Source: MGBC131033 sp910585655
Lineage (GTDB): Bacteria; Bacillota; Clostridia; Lachnospirales; Lachnospiraceae
DNA length: 52,665 bases
NCBI GenBank assembly: GCA_949502025.1
Contig: CATBCG010000021.1
Coordinates: 1-52,665 of the forward strand
Direction: 5' to 3'
This document shows, in pieces, positions 1-8,031 of the stretch. Position numbers and translations under genes: made by a program. Positions within the stretch are counted from its first letter, which is position 1. Each line of letters opens with the position of its first letter. Under the pieces are notes generated by a model. The model was not told the DNA's origin. It worked only from the letters and a program-made list of their open reading frames with translations, and made no database searches.

Positions 1-106
1 AGAGGTGCAACTCCTTTCAGGTGGGTATGGTGAATTGTTACTGACATCTCAATTTTACCACAAACCTGTGAGGAGTTGTTCTATTTTATCAAAGAAAAAA
101 GCCTGA

Positions 107-319
107 TTTTATGCGGGCTGTGGCGTTTTGCAAACGCCTATTGCTATTAAATTTAAGAGAGGAAGCAATAATACTGTTGAAATGTACTTGAATAATGGAT
201 GGCAGTTGAGTTTCCGTATTCATAATGCAAGTACTAAAGTAGAACCGAGTTTGAAGTTTGACGTTCAGTTTATTGGAATGCCTGTATCTATTCTCAACAT
301 TGAGTGTAAGTGGAGTTAA
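107..319 (+). pseudogene. C-terminal remnant of a restriction-endonuclease-like protein
   Basis: An open frame ends at TAA 317-319 and is closed upstream by an in-frame TGA at 104-106, so only about 70 residues remain. The peptide reads like a conserved protein tail, with NTVEMYLNNGW, SFRIHNAS and EPSLKFDVQFIGMP. From memory these blocks resemble the C-terminus of HaeIII/NgoPII-type type II restriction endonucleases; I could not check this by search. No in-frame start with a ribosome site is present and no methyltransferase partner is visible. The first 100 bases contain only short frames that I do not recognise. It could also be a different family or a short real gene. Confidence 0.4.
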
Positions 320-380
320 ATAAATGATCAAGCAAAATTGGCACGAACTGATTAAAAAAGTTTGTGCTTTTAAGAAAGGA

Positions 381-410
381 TTGACAAAAACAAAGAAGTT
401 GTGATAAAAT
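381..410 (+). promoter_or_regulatory. Sigma-A-type promoter of the T-box/thrS-like unit
   Basis: TTGACA at 381-386 and TAAAAT at 405-410 are separated by 18 bases. The predicted start lies near 417, just before the conserved T-box leader opening (GCGATGACGG). Confidence 0.7.
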
Positions 411-416
411 GCTGCC

Positions 417-675
417 AATAACATAAGAAAAGCGATGACGGAAAAAAGTAGTTTAGTTGGAAGCATCCAGAGAGAATAGCATTTGGTGGAAGCTGTTTAT
501 GTGGAGATTAGACGAAAACCATTCCAGAGCTGTAATGCTGAAGGAAGTAAGCGTTACCGTATGCCTGCGTTAAAGGATAGGATTTGATAGAATCTGAAGT
601 GAAAAGTTAAGGTGGAACCGTGCGAAGCGCACCCTTAAGACTGGACAATTATGGTCTTATGGGTGCTTTTCTTAT
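417..675 (+). promoter_or_regulatory. T-box leader with intrinsic terminator
   Basis: The leader shows the hallmarks of a T-box: an AGAGAG segment early in stem I (about 471), a stem III-like ACCG...CGTTA segment near 555-577, and the invariant antiterminator core AAGGTGGAACCGTGCG at 609-624. The competing terminator has arms GCACCCTTAAGAC (629-641) and GTCTTATGGGTGC (654-666) followed by a T run. T-boxes bind uncharged tRNA and allow readthrough into synthetase or amino-acid genes. The downstream gene suggests threonine, but I could not assign the specifier codon by eye. Confidence 0.88.
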
Positions 676-720
676 GTTGTTGCTAAATGGAAGATTGAAT
701 AGAGAAAGGGGCAACAAATT

Positions 721-1560
721 ATGAAGGTTCTACGAAAAAATGGAGAAATTGCAGAAGTAAATTTTGAAGAACAGGAGGGTAAAAAGGTATTTTGGCATAC
801 GAGCGCACATGTGCTTGCGCAGGCTGTCAAGCGTTTATATCCGGAAACGAAGTGCGCTGTCGGTTCGGCAACTGAAAATGGCTTTTCCTATGAAATAGAA
901 TTGTCAACAAGACCAGAACATTCCATAGGGAGTGACGAGGAGTGGCAGCTTGCTACCGAGGCGCTGGAACAGGCAGTACAGGGAATGGGGAAGTCTTATG
1001 CAGTCAAAGAGGGAGACGGTGCGTTTTATGGACCGAAGCTGGATTTTCATTTAAAGGATTCCCTGGGCAGAACTTGGCAATGTGGAACAATTCAGCTTGA
1101 TTTCCAGCTTCCGCAGCGGTTTGAGATTGACTATATTGGAGCGGATGGGAAAAGGCATCGTCCGATTATGCTGCACAGAGTGGTATTTGGTTCGACAGAG
1201 CGTTTTATTGGTATTTTACTGGAACATTATGCAGGAAAATTTCCGGCATGGATTGCTCCGGTACAGGTGAAAGTGCTTCCGGTTTCCGATCACTATAATG
1301 CTTATGCCAGGGAGGTAGCGGAGGCTTTGGAGGAACAGGATATCCGGACAGAGGTAGACGTTAGAAAGGAAAAGCTTGGGTATAAGATTCGCGAAGCACG
1401 TATGGATAAAGTTCCCTATATGATTATCGTAGGTGAAAATGAGAAGAATCATCAGTCTGTATCGGTAAGGCAGAGAGACGCAAAGGCTGATCAACAGGAG
1501 CTGGGAGAGATGCGCCTTGAGGATATGGTGGATTTCGTAAAGAGAGCGGGGAGGGCTTGA
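721..1560 (+). pseudogene. Internally deleted threonyl-tRNA synthetase
   Basis: The 279 codons are in frame, but the product is less than half the usual ThrRS length (about 640). Residues 22-60 match the start of the ThrRS second additional (editing) domain (HTSAHVLAQAVKRLYPETK). At about residue 60 the sequence jumps straight to LSTRPEHSIGSDEEW, deep in the catalytic core. The C-terminal half is well kept: motif 3 (GSTERFIGILLEHYAG) and the anticodon-binding domain, about residues 180-279. Class II motifs 1 and 2 are gone, with the Cys and first His of the zinc site; only the third ligand His (MLHR) remains. Aminoacylation is therefore unlikely. It sits behind a T-box and overlaps the next gene by the TTGA at 1557-1560. 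It is either a decaying duplicate or a tRNA-binding regulatory paralogue. Confidence 0.8.
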
Positions 1561-2324
1561 GATTGGAGAGGATAACGTTTCATAAAAAGTATGTATGGGG
1601 AATCAGCCTTTTATTAACAGTCATTATTATCGCAGCTCACACGTCTTCTGTCTATCGTTACAATCAGGAGCTGAAGCAGGGATTTGTATTAAAAAAGCCC
1701 CAAAATGTGTATGCCAGACGGGAAGAACTGACAAAAGATGCCGTGTTAAGAGCAGATCCATCCTATTATAGAGGCAGGAGCGAAATGCCGATAGGAAGAA
1801 GTGCGGAAATAATCAGGCTGGGGGCAACCGTATGCTATTATAAGAAGCCAGGGGATTGGATACCAGCGAAGGTTTTCTGGCGGGGAACAAACGTGATAGG
1901 TAGCGTGGGAGATTTTGATGAGAGAGGTATTTATGAAGAGCTTAGGGATACTTACCGTGATATCTATGGTTTCTGTTTTCGTCCAAGCTATCAAAAGGGG
2001 TGGAGGATAGTGATTCCTTTTGTGAGCGAAAAAGAGTATTATCAAGGAATAGAGTTAGACGAAGAGCTTTATTATGTACGAACCAGTGATGTAAAAAGGC
2101 TGGAAAAGGTATTGAGAAAAAAGGGATTGGTGCAAAAGGGTTGGTGCCTCCGGCTGGATAAGGAGCTGTATGAGGAGGGCTACTACCTTTCCCCTGACCT
2201 GTATCGGAGCTATTTTCCAGCCTTTATAAAGGGAATACTGTTGCTGTGGTTATGGGTAATCGGACGAGCCCTGCTTCAAAATATTTTCAGGCGGCGGATA
2301 GGTGGCGGCTGGAAACGGGTATAA
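1557..2324 (+). CDS. Membrane protein of unknown function
   Basis: I do not recognise this 255-residue protein. A hydrophobic segment at about residues 14-32 and another near 222-243 flank a charged, Tyr/Arg-rich central region, which suggests two membrane anchors with a soluble domain between them. Its TTG start overlaps the stop of the ThrRS-like frame (TTGA); an in-frame TTG two codons later is the alternative. The overlap indicates translational coupling and T-box-controlled transcription. A hairpin terminator follows about 40 bases downstream. Confidence 0.6.
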   Translation: MRLERITFHKKYVWGISLLLTVIIIAAHTSSVYRYNQELKQGFVLKKPQNVYARREELTKDAVLRADPSYYRGRSEMPIGRSAEIIRLGATVCYYKKPGDWIPAKVFWRGTNVIGSVGDFDERGIYEELRDTYRDIYGFCFRPSYQKGWRIVIPFVSEKEYYQGIELDEELYYVRTSDVKRLEKVLRKKGLVQKGWCLRLDKELYEEGYYLSPDLYRSYFPAFIKGILLLWLWVIGRALLQNIFRRRIGGGWKRV

Positions 2325-2364
2325 AGATAGTGTGGGCGTACACATTCATTGCGGTACTTATATC

Positions 2365-2405
2365 AAAACACCGCTGCAGGGCGATCCGCCCTGCGGGGTG
2401 TTTTC
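2365..2405. terminator. Bidirectional intrinsic terminator
   Basis: A GC-rich hairpin (AAAACACC..GCAGGGC / GCCCTGC..GGTGTTTT) has an A run on one side and a T run on the other. It can serve both the rightward membrane-protein gene and leftward lysS. Confidence 0.85.
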
Positions 2406-2427
2406 TCTGTCAACAGAAAGTTATTTA

Positions 2428-3894
2428 TCATTCAAGGGGGCGCATAATTGGAAACATTATGGTATCACGGATATTGTCTGTTCCCATAAGCACCTGCAGC
2501 ACTCTGTCGATGCCCATACCCCAACCAGAAATAGGGGGCATACCGTACTCCATTGCATTTACATAGTCCTCATCCACCACCATTGCTTCTTCATCACCGT
2601 TTGCTTTGCAGCGAGCCTGTTCCATAAGGCGCTCACGCTGTTCAATGGGATTAACCAATTCAGAGTAAGCGTTGATGATTTCCGCGCCATTGATAATCAA
2701 CTGAAAACGGTCAGACAATTCAGGGTTATTATCGTTTGCTCTTGCCAACGGCGAAAGGTCGGTTGGATGTGCAATTAGGAATGTTGGAGCAATCAGTTTT
2801 GGACGGCTGACTTTTTTATAAAGTAAATCAATCAAATTTCCGCGCCCCAGCTTGTGGGGGTCGGTCGCAGAAGCAAGGTCGATGTGCTGTTCCTCTATTT
2901 TTTCAAGTAATTCTTCTGCCGTCTTGTATTCTTCTATATCAATACCGCAGTCCCGAAGAATGAGGTCACGAAAAGTAATTACTTCCCATTCAGAAGCAAA
3001 ATGGATGGTGTTTCCGTTGACTATTATTTCAGGAGTTCCCCAGATCTTTGTGACTACAGTTGTCAGCATATTCTGTAAAAACTTCATATTATCACGATAA
3101 TTATAATAAGCACAGTAACCTTCAAGCATTGTGAAATCTTGTAGGTGTGTTGCATCCATCCCTTCGTTTCTAAAACAGCGGGCGAATTCAAAGACTTTTG
3201 TAAACCCTCCTACAATCGCTCGCTTTAAATAAGTTTCGGGAGCAATTCGCAAATAAACATCCATATCCAACGCGTTATGATGAGAAGTAAATGGTCTTGC
3301 TGTTGCACCAGATGGATGGTCAATTAAAATAGGAGTTTCTATTTCAATGTAGCCATTCTCCTCAAGATAGCGGCGAATTTCCGTTATAAAGCGATACTTT
3401 TTCAAAAAACGCTCTTTGGTTTCATCGTTCATATACAAATCAAGATAACGCTGGCGATAGCAAATTTCCGTATCTTGGATACCGTGGAACTTTTCAGGAA
3501 GAGGGCGCAAGGACTTTCCAAGGAAGAAAATCTGTTTTGCTCGGATTGTCTTTTCTCCCATTTGCGTGGTGAACGTTTCCCCTTCAACACCAAAGAAATC
3601 GCCAAGGTCAAATCCCTTTTTTAAAAATTCGTAGGCTTCTTTTCCTACAACATCTTTCTTTACTGCAATTTGAATTTTGCCCTCAATGTCGGCAATTGTT
3701 AGAAATGACAGCTTTCCCATTTTACGCATAGACATGATACGACCTGCAGCCCGAACACCGTCTACACCGTCTGGTAAATCTCTGACTTCATACAATTCAT
3801 GAGTTCTTTCAAAGCGTTCCGGATAGGGATTGGTAATACCCCTTACATACTCCAGCTTTGTAAGCCTTGCTTCTACTAATCCATTTTTGCTCAT
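2428..3894 (-). CDS. lysS: Class II lysyl-tRNA synthetase
   Basis: This cytoplasmic enzyme charges tRNA-Lys with lysine using ATP. The 488-residue length is normal for class II LysRS. An N-terminal OB-fold anticodon-binding domain covers about residues 45-140. The catalytic core carries RQRYLDL, the motif 2 region ARCFRNEGMDATHLQDFTM and the motif 3 stretch GWGMGIDRVLQVLMG near the C-terminus. The ATG at 3894 follows AAAGGA. A T-box leader lies directly upstream, so expression should rise when its cognate tRNA is uncharged. T-box control is seen in only some class II LysRS genes, so this may be a second, amino-acid-responsive copy; that part is inference. Confidence 0.96.
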   Translation of the reverse strand: MSKNGLVEARLTKLEYVRGITNPYPERFERTHELYEVRDLPDGVDGVRAAGRIMSMRKMGKLSFLTIADIEGKIQIAVKKDVVGKEAYEFLKKGFDLGDFFGVEGETFTTQMGEKTIRAKQIFFLGKSLRPLPEKFHGIQDTEICYRQRYLDLYMNDETKERFLKKYRFITEIRRYLEENGYIEIETPILIDHPSGATARPFTSHHNALDMDVYLRIAPETYLKRAIVGGFTKVFEFARCFRNEGMDATHLQDFTMLEGYCAYYNYRDNMKFLQNMLTTVVTKIWGTPEIIVNGNTIHFASEWEVITFRDLILRDCGIDIEEYKTAEELLEKIEEQHIDLASATDPHKLGRGNLIDLLYKKVSRPKLIAPTFLIAHPTDLSPLARANDNNPELSDRFQLIINGAEIINAYSELVNPIEQRERLMEQARCKANGDEEAMVVDEDYVNAMEYGMPPISGWGMGIDRVLQVLMGTDNIRDTIMFPIMRPLE

Positions 3895-3946
3895 AATTCA
3901 TACATCCTTTCGTTTTTTTTATCGGGACATAGATATTTTTGAGCGC

Positions 3947-4309
3947 AAAAAATCCCGTCCCTGTTTCCAAGGACGGGATGATATAACCCGTGGTACCACC
4001 TTAGTTCACTTATGCTTCACAGCACAAGCCTTTATAAGTACGGATGTTTCTTGTGCCATTCTCATAGCTGAAAAAGTACGGATAAAACATCGATACTCTT
4101 GCGCGGTAATGGGCGCTCCCATCATAATCTCAACACACAAAAATGCGTGTAGTCGGTATGCAGCTCCAAGGCTTTGTTCGCTTCTGTTTCCAGAACTCTG
4201 ATTACTCAGAATATCCTTCCATGTATCCCTTTGCAGCTAACGGGACTCTCTGTAACATTTTCAGATACCTACTGTCACTCTTCATCGCTTTTGATATTGA
4301 ATTTGCTAT
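3947..4309 (-). promoter_or_regulatory. T-box leader of lysS
   Basis: Read on the minus strand, the leader opens with GCGATGAAGAG, has an AGAGAG element near 4248, the antiterminator core AAGGTGGTACCACGG at 4002-3988, and a terminator hairpin (ATCCCGTCC / GGACGGGAT plus T run) at 3979-3947 just ahead of lysS. The architecture is unmistakable. The specifier triplet was not assigned with confidence. Confidence 0.92.
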
Positions 4310-4338
4310 ATTCTAACATAGTTTTTAGAGAAAAGCAA
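4310..4338 (-). promoter_or_regulatory. Promoter of the lysS T-box transcript
   Basis: On the minus strand TTGCTT (4338-4333) and TAGAAT (4315-4310) are 17 bases apart. They lie just upstream of the conserved leader start. Confidence 0.55.
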
Positions 4339-4358
4339 TAGGCAGACTTTTCTAAAGC

Positions 4359-4799
4359 TTACAAAGACAAATACCAGACCCAGATAGCCTCTCCCCAAAA
4401 CATGCCGATCGCCAGCCCAACAGCCAAAAACGGTCCTAAAGGGAACTGTGATTTTAGGGTAAGCGTTCCAGAGGCGAGCCGTTTTATGACATAGACTGAC
4501 GCTGCCAGAAGCCCCACGGCTATTGCCGGGAGGATAGCCCGCCAGCCCAGGAAAAATCCGCCGGCAGCTAACAGTTTAAGATCGCCGCCGCCAAAAGAGC
4601 CCGGAAGAATAAGCGTGAGGAGAAACAGCGGAAGCGCGGCAAAAAGACTTCCAAGCAGCCGATCGAAGAGAGAAAGTTCCAGGAAGCCGGATTCCAGGGG
4701 GCTAAGCGTTAAAAGGTGTCCAAGAATCAGAGACAGCACTCCCAGCAGGAAAATTCCAAGAGAAAAGCGATTGTCGATTTTTCGGCTGCGCCAGTCCAT
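4359..4799 (-). CDS. Prepilin-peptidase-like membrane aspartic protease (A24 family)
   Basis: The protein is strongly hydrophobic with about four membrane helices. It contains the family's GxxGxGDxK-type element as GSFGGGDLKLL, and an Asp in MDWRSRKIDN that matches the first catalytic Asp (usually D-x-R-x-x-x-IPN). Such enzymes cleave and N-methylate type IV pilin or Tad-pilin leaders. The ATG at 4799 truncates the first membrane helix: the open frame continues upstream (WLIRLAYLTILVFAAR) to a stop at 4956-4958 with no ATG, GTG or TTG. An AAAAGGAGG lies at 4968-4960 and an in-frame ATT at 4949-4947 is a possible rare start. No pilin genes are nearby, so it is an orphan. Confidence 0.75.
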   Translation of the reverse strand: MDWRSRKIDNRFSLGIFLLGVLSLILGHLLTLSPLESGFLELSLFDRLLGSLFAALPLFLLTLILPGSFGGGDLKLLAAGGFFLGWRAILPAIAVGLLAASVYVIKRLASGTLTLKSQFPLGPFLAVGLAIGMFWGEAIWVWYLSL

Positions 4800-5037
4800 A
4801 CGGGCGGCAAATACCAGAATGGTCAGATAGGCTAGTCTTATAAGCCATTGCAGACAGGATAAATAGGATAAATGCCGGAAGCAGAAGAAAGACGAGGAAG
4901 AAACCAGAAGCGGAAAGAACGATAGAATTCTTGAATGTAGGGGATTAATAAAATATCAGCCTCCTTTTATCTGAAATGATTTCAGTATACACTTTTTTCC
5001 AGAAAAAAGCAATCAAAAGATAATTCTGTTCTGTCGG

Positions 5038-5066
5038 TTGACAGGAAAAGACATTCCCGCTATAAT
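5038..5066 (+). promoter_or_regulatory. Consensus promoter of asnB
   Basis: TTGACA (5038-5043) and TATAAT (5061-5066) are a perfect consensus pair with a 17-base spacer. The start would be near 5073, giving a leader of about 160 bases before asnB. I saw no riboswitch in that leader. Confidence 0.85.
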
Positions 5067-5230
5067 GGCATATAGAAAACAGCGGGCTTTTGCTGCTTTG
5101 TGTATGTTTACGAACGGAAAGAATCGTAAATAATGATAAAGTATTTGACCCTTGCAGCAGTTGCCAAACGGGCATACGGGCATGTCTGCTTGGCTTGTTA
5201 CTTTGCGGGAATAAACGGGAGGCTTCCTAC

Positions 5231-7090
5231 ATGTGCGGAATATGTGGTTTTACAGGGAATAATGTAAATCAAAAGGATGTTTTGACCAAGATGATGGATC
5301 GGATTGTCCACAGGGGACCGGACGGCGGCGGGCAATACGTGGATGAAGATGTGGCGCTGGGCTTTAGGCGGCTGGCGATCATAGATTTGGACAACGGTTC
5401 CCAGCCAATGTTTAATGAGAACCGGGACATCGTGATTACTTTTAATGGGGAAATCTATAATTATAAGGAAATCCGGGAGGATTTGATTCAAAAGGGACAT
5501 GTGTTTGCCAATCATTCCGATACCGAATGTCTGGTGCATGGGTATGAAGAGTATGGAGAAGGGCTGCTAGACCATCTGCGGGGAATGTTTGCCTTTGTGA
5601 TTTGGGATATGCGGAATAAGACGTTGTTTGCTGCCAGGGATATGTTCGGCATCAAGCCTTTTTATTATGCTTTGGTAGGACAGAACCAGACGTCGGAGGA
5701 AAAGCATCTGATATTCGGTTCCGAGATTAAAAGCATTTTGGAACATCCGTGTTATCAAAGAGAAGTCAATCGCGACGCCCTGGAGCAGTATATGACGTTT
5801 CAGTATTCCGTATTGCCGGAGACGTTTTTTAAAGGGATTTTCAAGCTGATGCCAGGTCATTATATGGTATGGAAGGATGGAAAGCTGAAAATTACCCGCT
5901 ATTTTGATCCAATGCTGCAGCCGGAGGAAAACTTGGATTATGAGAAGGTAGTAGACGAGATCGACGATGTGGTACAGGATTCGATTCGTTATCATATGGT
6001 CAGCGATGTGGAGGTAGCTTCCCTACTGTCAAGCGGTGTGGATTCCAGCTATGTTGCCGCTAACTTTCATGGAGCCAAGACGTTTACGGTGGGTTTTGAC
6101 TATGAGAAATACAACGAAATCCCTTATGCAAGGGAGCTGTCCGGCAGAGTGGGGATTCGGAATTACAGTAAAGTGATTTCCACAGAAGAGTACTGGCGGG
6201 AGCTTCCGCGGATTCAGTATTATATGGACGAACCGTTAGCCGATCCGGCAGCGGCAGCGCTGTATTTTGTAGATCGGGAGGCGGCGCAGCATGTAAAGGT
6301 GGTACTGTCCGGGGAGGGAGCGGACGAGTTGTTCGGCGGCTACAATATTTATCATGAGCCGATGTCTCTGGCAGGGTATCAGAAGTTGCCGCGTGCGCTG
6401 CGGCGCGGACTTGCTTTTGTGGCGGATAAGATTCCTTTTAAAATGAAAGGAAAGAACTTTTTGATCCGGGGGAGCAAAACGGTAGAGGAGCGTTTTATCG
6501 GCAACGCCAATATTTTTTCGGTAAAGCAGCGGAACAAAGTGTTGAAATATAAAAACCGGGATTCGGCGCCAAGACTCTTGACCAGACCGTTTTATGAAAA
6601 GGCGAGGGGCTTAGACGACGTTGGAAAAATGCAGTATATTGACCTGAACTTCTGGTTGATTGGGGATATTTTATTAAAAGCGGACAAGATGAGTATGGCA
6701 CATTCTCTGGAAAGCCGAGTGCCGTTTTTGGATAAAGAGGTGTTCCGGGTAGCGAGGAAGATACCGACAAAGTATAAGGTGACGGATAAAAATACCAAAG
6801 TAGCATTCCGTCAGGCGGCTCATCGTCATCTGCAGGATAAGGTAGCAGAAAAGAAAAAGCTGGGCTTCCCGGTGCCGATTCGTATTTGGCTAAAGGAAGA
6901 GAAGTATTATACGATTGTCAAGGAAGCGTTTACCAGCCCGACGGCAGAGGAATTTTTCCATACGGCAGAGCTGGTACGGCTTTTGGATATTCATCGCGCA
7001 GGAAAGCGGGACTACAGCCGTCATATTTGGAATGTTTATATGTTCCTGTTATGGCACAAGGAGTTTTTTGAAAGAAGCGCGGAAGCATAA
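5231..7090 (+). CDS. asnB: Asparagine synthetase (glutamine-hydrolysing)
   Basis: It makes asparagine from aspartate, ATP and glutamine in the cytoplasm. The 619-residue product begins MCGICGF, so Cys2 becomes the N-terminal nucleophile of the class II glutaminase domain (about residues 2-215). The synthetase domain follows, with the pyrophosphate-binding loop as LLSSGVDSS near residue 266 (Ser in place of the first Gly of the usual SGGxDS) and GEGADELFGGY further on. I chose the ATG at 5231 because GGGAGG precedes it and the catalytic Cys must be terminal; the open frame runs further upstream without meaning. An MBL-fold hydrolase starts 15 bases after the stop, probably in the same operon. 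Confidence 0.96.
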   Translation: MCGICGFTGNNVNQKDVLTKMMDRIVHRGPDGGGQYVDEDVALGFRRLAIIDLDNGSQPMFNENRDIVITFNGEIYNYKEIREDLIQKGHVFANHSDTECLVHGYEEYGEGLLDHLRGMFAFVIWDMRNKTLFAARDMFGIKPFYYALVGQNQTSEEKHLIFGSEIKSILEHPCYQREVNRDALEQYMTFQYSVLPETFFKGIFKLMPGHYMVWKDGKLKITRYFDPMLQPEENLDYEKVVDEIDDVVQDSIRYHMVSDVEVASLLSSGVDSSYVAANFHGAKTFTVGFDYEKYNEIPYARELSGRVGIRNYSKVISTEEYWRELPRIQYYMDEPLADPAAAALYFVDREAAQHVKVVLSGEGADELFGGYNIYHEPMSLAGYQKLPRALRRGLAFVADKIPFKMKGKNFLIRGSKTVEERFIGNANIFSVKQRNKVLKYKNRDSAPRLLTRPFYEKARGLDDVGKMQYIDLNFWLIGDILLKADKMSMAHSLESRVPFLDKEVFRVARKIPTKYKVTDKNTKVAFRQAAHRHLQDKVAEKKKLGFPVPIRIWLKEEKYYTIVKEAFTSPTAEEFFHTAELVRLLDIHRAGKRDYSRHIWNVYMFLLWHKEFFERSAEA

Positions 7091-7105
7091 GAAAGGAGAT
7101 ACAAG

Positions 7106-7969
7106 GTGGAGAGTAAGTTTTTTCAATCAAAAAAGATTTATGGTAATGTCACATTGATTCAGGGATTAGGCGGAGAGCAGTCCTACTTAGTAGAAGGGAA
7201 GGAACGGGCGCTTTTGATTGACGGGCTGACAGGGGTAGGCTCCCTACGGTCATATGTCAGAGAGCTGACGGATCTGCCGGTGATTGTGGTGATTACGCAT
7301 GGGCATATTGACCATACAGGCGTAGCCTATGAATATCAGGAATGTTTTATTCATCCGGATGATATTGTGCTGATGTACAGTAAGACGCATTCGGACAGCG
7401 CCGGACGGTTGGGATTTGCGACCGGGGGCGGACAGAAGCAGGGCTTTCATATGGAGGATGTGTTCCCGGCGGTTCCGGTTAAAACCTATCCGATATACGA
7501 TGGGGATGTCTTTGATCTGGGCGGCATAAGTATGGAAGTGATTCAGGTGCCGGGGCATACTCGCGGAACGATTGTATTATTGGATCGGGATAATAAAACG
7601 ATTTATTCCGGGGATGCCTGCAATGCCAATACACTGCTGGGCTTGGAGGGTTCTACTTCTATTGAGGAATATTTGGAAAGTCTTTATCATCTAAAAACCT
7701 ATGAGGGCGAGTATGAAGTGATGTGGGGCGGTCATGGACCGATGTCCGTACCAAAAACTATCGTAGACGATGGAATTCGGCTGTGCAAGCAGATTTTAGA
7801 CAGGACAGACGATCGGATTCCGACGAAAAGCATCGGCGGAGCAGACTGCTTGCTGGCAAAAAAGCGCGGCGATAACTATCTGCCGGTAGAGGGTGGCTTC
7901 TGCAATATCGTTTATTCGGACGAAAAACTGCATAAGGAGCCAAAGAAGCCGATTCAGAGTATGCCTTAG
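7106..7969 (+). CDS. Metallo-beta-lactamase-fold hydrolase
   Basis: The 287-residue protein has the zinc-binding HxHxDH signature as THGHIDHTG near residue 65, a further His in GHTRG, an Asp in YSGDACN and a late His in GGHGP. These are all the metal ligands expected of a glyoxalase II/lactonase-type enzyme. The substrate cannot be read from sequence. The start is GTG at 7106, preceded by AAAGGAGAT. It lies 15 bases behind asnB and is probably cotranscribed. A paralogue is encoded at 23901-24767 beside solute-binder and glycosidase genes. Confidence 0.85.
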   Translation: MESKFFQSKKIYGNVTLIQGLGGEQSYLVEGKERALLIDGLTGVGSLRSYVRELTDLPVIVVITHGHIDHTGVAYEYQECFIHPDDIVLMYSKTHSDSAGRLGFATGGGQKQGFHMEDVFPAVPVKTYPIYDGDVFDLGGISMEVIQVPGHTRGTIVLLDRDNKTIYSGDACNANTLLGLEGSTSIEEYLESLYHLKTYEGEYEVMWGGHGPMSVPKTIVDDGIRLCKQILDRTDDRIPTKSIGGADCLLAKKRGDNYLPVEGGFCNIVYSDEKLHKEPKKPIQSMP

Positions 7970-8031
7970 GCGGATGTACAGTCATAACCATAAAAAATAA
8001 AGATAAAATAAGAGCAGGAGGAGAAAACGAA

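Noticed and set aside
417..609. Reading the T-box specifier codon as proof of threonine or lysine specificity
   Set aside because: The stem I internal loop could not be aligned by eye in either leader with enough certainty to name the triplet.
2246..2778. Rightward ORFs across the 3' end of lysS
   Set aside because: They are antisense shadows of lysS and cross the terminator.
5090..5230. N-terminal extension of asnB
   Set aside because: The frame is open, but the catalytic Cys of AsnB must follow the initiator Met, and a ribosome site precedes the ATG at 5231.
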